Source: Gemmatimonadota bacterium (lineage in GTDB: Bacteria > Gemmatimonadota > Gemmatimonadetes > Longimicrobiales > Gaopeijiaceae). From it: a DNA stretch of 6,951 bases. The DNA lies in assembly GCA_024638395.1 (NCBI GenBank), contig JAHEKK010000167.1, positions 1-6,951 of the forward strand, written 5' to 3'. Made by a program: the position numbers and the translations under genes. The notes below the pieces were generated by a model. It saw nothing but the letters and a program-made list of their open reading frames with translations. It was not told where the DNA came from and searched no databases. Shown here piece by piece: positions 1-5,290 of the stretch. Positions within the stretch are counted from its first letter, which is position 1. Each line of letters opens with the position of its first letter.

Positions 1-231
1 CGGGATCTGGGATCGCCTTCCCTCTACACCGGGCTCAACTTCTCCGCGGCCGATCTGTTCTACGTCCGGGCGGGCTACGTAGGGGGTGAGCTGGACCAGA
101 CCGACGGCGCGGCCGTGGGGGTGGGATTCCGGTTCGACCGCTTCGACCTCAACCTGGCCAAGTCCCTGACTCGCTCGATGATCACCGGCGAGAGTGAGCC
201 CATCCACGTCACGTTCGGTGTGGTCTTCTGA
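1..231 (+). CDS. C-terminal fragment of an outer-membrane beta-barrel protein (PorV/PorQ-like or similar)
   Basis: The first frame is open from the window edge to a TGA at 229-231 and gives 76 residues with no start, so this is the 3' end of a longer gene. The residues alternate polar and hydrophobic or aromatic in short strands separated by Gly/Asp turns, for example LYTGLNF, LFYVRAGYVGG, AVGVGFRF and RFDLNLAKSL. The protein ends in a terminal phenylalanine (VTFGVVF). Short amphipathic strands and a C-terminal Phe are the usual signature of the last strands of an outer-membrane barrel recognised by the BAM machinery. The GVGFRFDRFDLNLA pattern recalls the barrel end of PorV/PorQ (UPF0164-like) proteins, but with only the tail visible the family is a guess. 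The next gene, a secreted protein, begins 13 bases later, so the two are probably cotranscribed. Confidence 0.7.
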   Translation, partial: RDLGSPSLYTGLNFSAADLFYVRAGYVGGELDQTDGAAVGVGFRFDRFDLNLAKSLTRSMITGESEPIHVTFGVVF

Positions 232-244
232 CCGACAGCACCCG

Positions 245-1087
245 GTGCGGAGAAGATGGCCGCTCCCGGTGCTGTGTCTGGCGCTGACGGGGGGTGGACT
301 CCAGGGTCAGGAGAGCCTTCCCGCGTCCCTCCTCCCTGGCGCCCTGAATCCGTCCCCCTGGATCACGGCACCAGGCTCTCTGCGCCTGTTCTCGTGGTCC
401 GGCCAGGAGCAGCCGGCCCAGGTCCCTGGCCCCGGCCGCGCGTTTCTTTCTTCGGCCTTGGTTCCAGGGTGGGGGCAATACCAGCAGGGCCGTCGGCGCT
501 GGATGGCGTATCTCGGGCTTGAGCTGACGGCGGCCTACCTGCACTTCGACCGGAGGTCGGACGCCCGAAGGTTACGGCAACGGTACCGGGACCTGGCCTG
601 GGACGAGGCGAGGGGGGGCGGGCCCCCGTCGGTCCGCAGGGATGGCGATTTCGTGTACTATGAGACGTTGACCAAATGGGTCCGGTCGGGTGCGTTCGAC
701 GTCGATCCCGGTCTTCCGGGACTAAGTCCCGAGACCGATCCCGGCACCTTCAACGGCTCGATCTGGAGTCTGGCGGTGGAGATCTTCAACCTGGATCCCT
801 CGAACCCGGGGACGTCTTCCGGCTACGAGGGGGCTCTGTCGTTCTACCAGGAGCGGGCCTACGGCCCCGAGTTCCTCTGGGATTGGAGCGGATCGCCGGG
901 GTCGCAAGAGCGCTTCGGTGACCTCATCCAGGAGAGCGACGGTCGGTTTCGAGCGGCTCGTCAGGCCCTCGGGCTGTTGGTCGCGAACCACCTTGCCAGC
1001 GCTCTCGACGGTTTCATCACTGCCCGCGTGCAGACGCTTTCCGGGTCCCGGATCCTCGTGACGGCGAGCTTGCCCGTTGGCCCGTAG
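245..1087 (+). CDS. Secreted DUF5683-like protein of unknown function
   Basis: A 280-residue protein if it starts at GTG 245. That start gives a textbook signal peptide: MRRRW, then a hydrophobic stretch LPVLCLALTGGG, then a likely cleavage near LQG/QE (residues 19-23). In-frame GTGs at 194 and 218 would add 17 or 9 residues in front of the Arg cluster and overlap the upstream gene. None of the three has a convincing Shine-Dalgarno sequence. Residues 65-104 hold the motif SSALVPGWGQYQQGRRRW followed by a hydrophobic segment (YLGLELTAAYL). This matches the 'PG.GQ.Y..r.w' core of DUF5683-type proteins, which usually carry membrane-associated hydrophobic helices. The C-terminal motif NHLASALDGFITAR (residues 248-261) fits the same family from memory. 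The middle is Pro/Gly/Trp-rich with no recognised domain. It probably sits in the cell envelope. Function is unknown; neighbours are a barrel protein and RNase R. TAG stop. Confidence 0.75.
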   Translation: MRRRWPLPVLCLALTGGGLQGQESLPASLLPGALNPSPWITAPGSLRLFSWSGQEQPAQVPGPGRAFLSSALVPGWGQYQQGRRRWMAYLGLELTAAYLHFDRRSDARRLRQRYRDLAWDEARGGGPPSVRRDGDFVYYETLTKWVRSGAFDVDPGLPGLSPETDPGTFNGSIWSLAVEIFNLDPSNPGTSSGYEGALSFYQERAYGPEFLWDWSGSPGSQERFGDLIQESDGRFRAARQALGLLVANHLASALDGFITARVQTLSGSRILVTASLPVGP

Positions 1088-3320
1088 GCAAGGCGGAGGT
1101 GGTCGAAGGGGTAGGAGAGGGCGGGGGAAGCCGACGGGACGCGGCTCCGGAGGGGGCAAGGGATCCTCGGGGCGCGGGCGTGGGCGGTCCTCCACCGGGA
1201 GCGCCGGCCGGGGCCACATCGACGAGGCCTTGAGGCAGGGCGGTCCTGCAAAACCCAAGGAACTCGCCCGGCGATTGGGTATTCCCAAATCCGGGTACCC
1301 CGCCTTCCGAACGCAGCTCAAGGAGCTCGTCGAGAGGGGAGAGCTGACGCGCACCCGGGGAGGGCGGCTGACCTTGCCTGCCGCATCCGCCCGCCGCACC
1401 GGCACGCTGACGGTGACGCGCGGCGGCCACGGGTTCGTGCGCCTCGACGGGGGTGGTGGGGAGGTCTTTGTCCCGCCTGACCAGATGGGGAATGCACTGC
1501 CGGGAGACCGGGTGGCGCTGGAGATCACCGGCCATCCTCCCGGGAAGTCTCCGGTGGGAGCGATCCTGGACGTCCTCGACGCCGGCCCGATTTTGCTGGC
1601 CGGTACCTACGAGGAGGCGGGTCAGGTCGGCTTTGTCATCCCCTTCGATCCCCGTTTCCGCCGTGATGTTCTCGTCCCCCAGGGAGAGGGCGCAGCGGCC
1701 GTCCATGGCGACATGGTCGTCGTGACGATCACCCACCGGGGCAGCCGCCAGCATGGACCCGTGGGCAGCGTCATCGACGTTCTCGGGCCGGCCCGGGACC
1801 CGTCGGTGCAGGCCCTGGCCCTCGCCCGGGGGAAGGGATTCGAAGTGGGGTTCTCCGAGGAGGTCCTTCGGGAGGTGGAGGCCGTATCGGCGGACCCTCT
1901 CGGCGCCCGCGAGGATCGTACCGGAGAGGTCGCCGTCACCATCGATCCCTCCGACGCCCGAGACCACGACGATGCCATCTCGGTCGTGGCCGAAGGCGAT
2001 GGGTTCACCGTCGGCGTCCACATCGCGGACGTGGCCCACTACGTGTCCGCCGGGGGCGCCATCGACCGCGAAGCGCGAAAGCGCGGCACCAGCGTGTACC
2101 TCGTGGATCGGGTGATTCCGATGCTCCCCGAGGCCCTGTCGACGGACCTCTGCTCGCTGGTGCCCGACGTGCCCCGGGCCGCACTCTCGGTCTACCTCCA
2201 CATCACCGGCGGAGGCGAGGTCGTGGATACGAGCTTCCACCGCACGGTCATCCGGAACCGGCGGAAGCTCAGCTACGAAGACGCCCAGGGCATCGTGGAG
2301 CGCTCCCAATCCGCGGGTACGGAGGTTGACGAAGTCGTTCGACAGGCTGCGGTGGTGGCCCGTGCACTCCGGGCACGGCGGCTGGAGCGCGGGGCGCTGG
2401 CTATGGAGTTTCCGGAGGCCCACATCGTCCTCGACGAAGATGGCCTTCCCGTCGATTCGGTTGAACGCCCCCACCTCGAGAGCCATAGCGTCATCGAAGA
2501 ACTGATGTTGGCCACCAATGAGGCGGTGGCTCGCGCCTGCCTGAAGGCGAAGGCTCCGTCGCCGTTCCGGGTCCACGATGCGCCCTCGGGGGAGGGCCTC
2601 GAAGAGGCTCTTGAAGTTCTGCGGAGCCTCGGATTCCGCGTCCCCGACGATCCCCACCCCCGTGATCTGCAGAAGGTCATCTCCGAGTCCAAGGGCACAC
2701 CCTTCCAGCACCTCGTAGCGTGGACCGTGCTCCGATCCCTGAAGCGGGCCGTCTATGCTCCGGTTGCCAGCCTGCACTTCGGTCTGGCTACGTCGGAGTA
2801 CACCCACTTCACCTCTCCCATCCGCCGATATCCGGACCTCCTCGTCCATCGGGCGGTCCTGACGCATCTCCTCGGTCAGCGTCAGGGCCCGGATGTCGAA
2901 GGGGACGATCTGGCGGCGGCTTGTGAGGAATCCAGCATCCGGGAGCGGGAGGCGGAGGAGGCGGAGCGCGACAGCGTGCTCCTCTGCCAGTTGGAGATCA
3001 TGAGCCGCCACGTGGGGGATACGTTCGCCGGCCGGATCACGGGCGTGACCGGTTTCGGAGCGTTCGTGCGCCTCGATCGCCCCTTTGTGGAAGGCCTGCT
3101 CCATGTCAGCCGGATCGAAGACGACTACCTGGACTTCGACCCGGGGCGGATGGAATTGGTGGGCCGCCGAACCGGGATGCGTTTGTCCCTGGGACAGGAA
3201 ATCGTGGTACAGGTGGCCCGGGTGGACCGTCAGGAACGGCGTATCGAGTTCGTGCTCCCGGAGGGTGGAGAGGGACCAGGGGTCCGGGGTCGCGGGGGGA
3301 GTCGTCGGCGCAGGTCGTAG
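1077..3320 (+). CDS. rnr: Ribonuclease R (RNB-family 3'-5' exoribonuclease)
   Basis: RNase R degrades structured RNA processively from the 3' end in mRNA, rRNA and tRNA quality control. The 747 residues read in family order. Residues 1-46 are a Gly/Arg-rich tail. Residues ~47-101 are a winged helix (KPKELARRLGIPKSGY). Two cold-shock OB folds follow, the first with GTLTVTRGGHGFVRL and the second around VGFVIPFDPRFRRDVLVP. The RNB catalytic domain comes next and an S1 domain occupies ~647-725 (GRITGVTGFGAFVRL). The four metal-binding Asp are D290, D296, D298 and D299 (IDPSDARDHDDA), matching RNase II D201/207/209/210. GTSVYLVDRVIPMLP and TSPIRRYPDLLVHR (580-593, with R583/R584) are intact. The TTG at 1077 is the first start after an in-frame TGA at 1059-1061. 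There is no Met, Val or Leu before L52, which lies inside the winged helix, so TTG is effectively forced. The gene overlaps its upstream neighbour by 11 bases. E. coli RNase R is 813 residues, so this copy is shorter mainly at the C-terminus. Confidence 0.96.
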   Translation: MARRQGGGGRRGRRGRGKPTGRGSGGGKGSSGRGRGRSSTGSAGRGHIDEALRQGGPAKPKELARRLGIPKSGYPAFRTQLKELVERGELTRTRGGRLTLPAASARRTGTLTVTRGGHGFVRLDGGGGEVFVPPDQMGNALPGDRVALEITGHPPGKSPVGAILDVLDAGPILLAGTYEEAGQVGFVIPFDPRFRRDVLVPQGEGAAAVHGDMVVVTITHRGSRQHGPVGSVIDVLGPARDPSVQALALARGKGFEVGFSEEVLREVEAVSADPLGAREDRTGEVAVTIDPSDARDHDDAISVVAEGDGFTVGVHIADVAHYVSAGGAIDREARKRGTSVYLVDRVIPMLPEALSTDLCSLVPDVPRAALSVYLHITGGGEVVDTSFHRTVIRNRRKLSYEDAQGIVERSQSAGTEVDEVVRQAAVVARALRARRLERGALAMEFPEAHIVLDEDGLPVDSVERPHLESHSVIEELMLATNEAVARACLKAKAPSPFRVHDAPSGEGLEEALEVLRSLGFRVPDDPHPRDLQKVISESKGTPFQHLVAWTVLRSLKRAVYAPVASLHFGLATSEYTHFTSPIRRYPDLLVHRAVLTHLLGQRQGPDVEGDDLAAACEESSIREREAEEAERDSVLLCQLEIMSRHVGDTFAGRITGVTGFGAFVRLDRPFVEGLLHVSRIEDDYLDFDPGRMELVGRRTGMRLSLGQEIVVQVARVDRQERRIEFVLPEGGEGPGVRGRGGSRRRRS

Positions 3321-3386
3321 GTCGCCGCGGTCTTTGCAGGTACGTTCTGGTTCGTTAACCTCGGGAAAACGGCCTGCGACCCCCTC

Positions 3387-3393
3387 AGGAAGG
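3387..3393 (+). promoter_or_regulatory. Ribosome binding site that supports the TTG start at 3398
   Basis: AGGAAGG lies 4 bases before the TTG at 3398. It is one of the clearest Shine-Dalgarno sequences in front of any gene in the window, and it supports a non-ATG start where no upstream alternative exists. The spacing is slightly short but workable. The rest of the 77-base gap after RNase R shows no convincing terminator or promoter. Confidence 0.6.
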
Positions 3394-3397
3394 CCCC

Positions 3398-4354
3398 TTG
3401 GCTCAGAAAACAATCGTCTACTTTGGGCCTGGTTCGGAGGGTATCCCGGATCTCGTCGAGCGCTTCGCCAGGGAACACGACCTCACGCTGGCCGTCGTCG
3501 GTTCCCGGGAGGAGACCAACGCTCTCCTGAATCGATCGTTCCCCGCCGCCGTGGTTCTCGATGCCAGCCGCGGCTCCGAAGACGTCTTCGAGATCTGCAG
3601 GGGCCTGAAGGCGGATGCCTTCACCGCGACGGTTCCGGTGGTCATCCTCACCGCAGAGGATGAAGACCCGGAGGCGTCGGCGGAGGGACTCGAGGCCGGT
3701 GCCGACGAGGTCGTTGCCGCCCGCGGAGCCGACCGCGAGACCTGGCTTCGCCTGGCGCTCGTTCTTCGCCGGGCGGACCGTGACGTCAGCGTTCACCCCA
3801 CGACGCGTCTCCCCGGCACCGTGCAGATCGAGCGGGACCTGGCGGAGCGGATTCGTGCGGGAGAACAGTTCGCCATCTGCTATGCGGACCTGGACCACTT
3901 CAAGGAGTTCAACGACCGCTACGGGTACAACAACGGGGACAAGGTGATCCTGCTGCTGTCCCGGATGCTCAGGGAGATCGTGCGTGCGCTGGCGCCGACG
4001 GGGTTCGTGGGCCACATCGGCGGAGACGACTTCATCTTCATCGTGCCGCTAAGGGACCTGGAGGCGTGCTGCGACGAGATCGTCAACGTCTTCGACGAGC
4101 TCATCCCCTATCAATACAACGAGGAAGATCGGAAGGTGGGCTACTTCCTCGGGAAGGACCGGCGGGGGTCGATCCACCGGATTCCGCTGATGACGCTTTC
4201 CATCGGCGTGGTGACGAACCAGTTCCAGGTTTTTACCCACACCGCTCAGGTCAGCGAGCTAGCAGCCGAAATGAAAGCATATGCGAAGACGCTTCCCGGA
4301 ACGGTCTACGTGGTGGACCGCCGAGGCACGAGCCCCGTTCGGGAGGCGTCCTAG
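3398..4354 (+). CDS. Response-regulator-like protein: degenerate receiver plus GGDEF (GGDDF) domain
   Basis: 318 residues, presumably cytoplasmic since no signal or membrane segment is visible. Residues ~4-115 form a receiver-like fold with a possible phospho-acceptor D55 (VVLDAS) and the conserved T85 (VVILTA). However, the acidic pair expected after the first strand is absent (TIVYFGPG), and the usual Lys of the KP motif is missing (GADEVVAARG). Phosphorylation is therefore doubtful. Residues ~130-308 are a GGDEF domain. ADLDHFKEFND (163-173) keeps the metal-ligand Asp D164 and the base-contacting Asn N172. The signature at 208-212 is GGDDF rather than GGDEF/GGEEF. The entry motif is HPTTRLPG (133-140) where DxLTGLPN is usual, and no RxxD inhibitory site precedes the signature. 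A tail with LSIGVVTN and AAEMKAYAKTLPG resembles a recurrent GGDDF branch I recall, often fused to sensory domains. It may make c-di-GMP, or it may only bind GTP or a partner. TTG start with a good Shine-Dalgarno; TAG stop. Confidence 0.85.
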   Translation: MAQKTIVYFGPGSEGIPDLVERFAREHDLTLAVVGSREETNALLNRSFPAAVVLDASRGSEDVFEICRGLKADAFTATVPVVILTAEDEDPEASAEGLEAGADEVVAARGADRETWLRLALVLRRADRDVSVHPTTRLPGTVQIERDLAERIRAGEQFAICYADLDHFKEFNDRYGYNNGDKVILLLSRMLREIVRALAPTGFVGHIGGDDFIFIVPLRDLEACCDEIVNVFDELIPYQYNEEDRKVGYFLGKDRRGSIHRIPLMTLSIGVVTNQFQVFTHTAQVSELAAEMKAYAKTLPGTVYVVDRRGTSPVREAS

Positions 4355-4481
4355 TCGCGCGTCGGACCGCGTGTCTGTCTCGAAGCAGGCCGAAGGAGGC
4401 AGGGATTCGGACGAAGTGCCGTAACTAAGAGGGTGGGTCAATTCGCATGGCCCGCGAATCCAGAAACCGCGAGTGACACCC

Positions 4482-5159
4482 ATGGTCTTCACAGTCTCCT
4501 GCCCCGAGTGCAACGCGGAGTTCCCCGTCGACTCCGCGAAGGTCCCGGAAGGCGGCATCCTGGCCCAATGCAGCATGTGCCCGGGGACCTTCTTCGTAGA
4601 GACCCCGGAATCCGAGGCGGACGCCGGCAATCCCCAGGACGAGGTCCCGTGGGGAGCCGCCGAGGACGCCCATGAAACGTCCGCCGAAGCCGACGTCGAG
4701 GCCGAATCCCACGAGGAGCCGGAAGCCCCCGACGCCCGCGAGTCGTTTGCATCGTTCGACGAAAACGAGCCTTCCGAGGAAGCGGCAACTTCGTCCTTCG
4801 CTCACGCGGCCGAGTCGGCCGGTGACGAATCCGGGACGGCGGAAGCGCCGGAATCCGGCTCGCAAACGGCCGTCGTCACTCGCCCCAGCTTCGGCCAGAA
4901 CGACCCCGATGCCCGGGCCGCTCGCCTGGCCCGCGTGCTCGTGTCCGACATGATGACGTACAACCCGGCGCTCTACGAGAAGGCCGTGGAAGCCGGGACC
5001 CTGGCCGAGGACTTCGAGGACGAGGTCAAGAAATCCTGGAGCGAGTACGTCGACCAGGTGGGCGATGAGGTTGCCCGGTCCACGCCCCACTTCACCCGGG
5101 CGCTGAACGACATTTTGGCCAAGGGCGAAGAGATCTTCCAGGAGTCGATGTACGAATAG
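4482..5159 (+). CDS. MJ0042-type zinc-ribbon protein with acidic linker and C-terminal domain of unknown function
   Basis: 225 residues from ATG 4482. Three parts are visible. Residues 1-40 are a zinc ribbon with C7/C10 (CPEC) and C30/C33 (CSMC) and a VPEGG turn between them, the pattern of the MJ0042 family, so it should bind one Zn ion. Residues ~41-140 are a low-complexity linker rich in Glu, Ala, Ser and Pro, probably disordered. Residues ~141-225 (DARAARLARVLVSDMMTYNP, then KKSWSEYVDQVG) look like a compact helical domain that I recall at the C-terminus of zinc-ribbon proteins in Gemmatimonadota and deltaproteobacteria, without a known function. There is no signal peptide or transmembrane segment, so it is probably cytoplasmic. 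ATG was preferred to the GTG at 4473 because ribbons of this family normally begin just before the first CPxC. Neither start has a clear Shine-Dalgarno. It is closed by two terminators downstream, so it is likely the end of its transcript. Confidence 0.82.
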   Translation: MVFTVSCPECNAEFPVDSAKVPEGGILAQCSMCPGTFFVETPESEADAGNPQDEVPWGAAEDAHETSAEADVEAESHEEPEAPDARESFASFDENEPSEEAATSSFAHAAESAGDESGTAEAPESGSQTAVVTRPSFGQNDPDARAARLARVLVSDMMTYNPALYEKAVEAGTLAEDFEDEVKKSWSEYVDQVGDEVARSTPHFTRALNDILAKGEEIFQESMYE

Positions 5160-5197
5160 CCCCCGGACTCCGGTCCGGCCGGGGATTCCAACCACGG

Positions 5198-5228
5198 AGA
5201 GGGCTCCACCTGGGGTGGAGCCCTCTTT
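5198..5228 (+). terminator. Rho-independent terminator 1 after the zinc-ribbon gene
   Basis: A perfect 13-bp inverted repeat (AGAGGGCTCCACC at 5198-5210 with its complement at 5214-5226) closes on a 3-base TGG loop. A short, interrupted T-rich stretch (TTTATGTTT) follows from 5226. The stem is very strong and the T-tract is modest. A smaller hairpin, CCGGAC/GTCCGG with a 4-base loop, sits just upstream at 5163-5178 and has no T-tract of its own. Reading the other strand there is no T-run, so the terminator is one-directional. Confidence 0.85.
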
Positions 5229-5242
5229 ATGTTTGAGTTGGC

Positions 5243-5269
5243 AGAGGGGGGTACAGCCCCTCTTTTTTT
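5243..5269 (+). terminator. Rho-independent terminator 2, immediately upstream of prfB
   Basis: AGAGGGG (5243-5249) pairs with CCCCTCT (5257-5263) around a 7-base loop, followed by an unbroken run of seven T (5263-5269). This is a classic intrinsic terminator. It ends only 21 bases before the prfB ATG, so it either reinforces the first terminator or works as an attenuator in the prfB leader. No promoter is obvious between it and prfB. Confidence 0.8.
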
Positions 5270-5290
5270 GTCCCCCCGACCCGGACCTCC

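Noticed and set aside
3333..3360. A promoter between RNase R and the GGDEF gene (TTGCAG ... GTTAAC)
   Set aside because: The spacing is 14 bases and the -10 match is poor, so it is not distinguishable from chance.
1017..3413. A 798-codon open frame on the - strand, opposite RNase R
   Set aside because: It lies antisense to a gene with clear catalytic motifs. Its protein is Arg/Pro/Gly/His-rich with no recognisable domain, as expected from the shadow of a high-GC gene with GC-rich third positions.
4355..4380. A terminator after the GGDEF gene (CGCG-rich inverted repeat)
   Set aside because: The pairing is short and imperfect and no T-tract follows.
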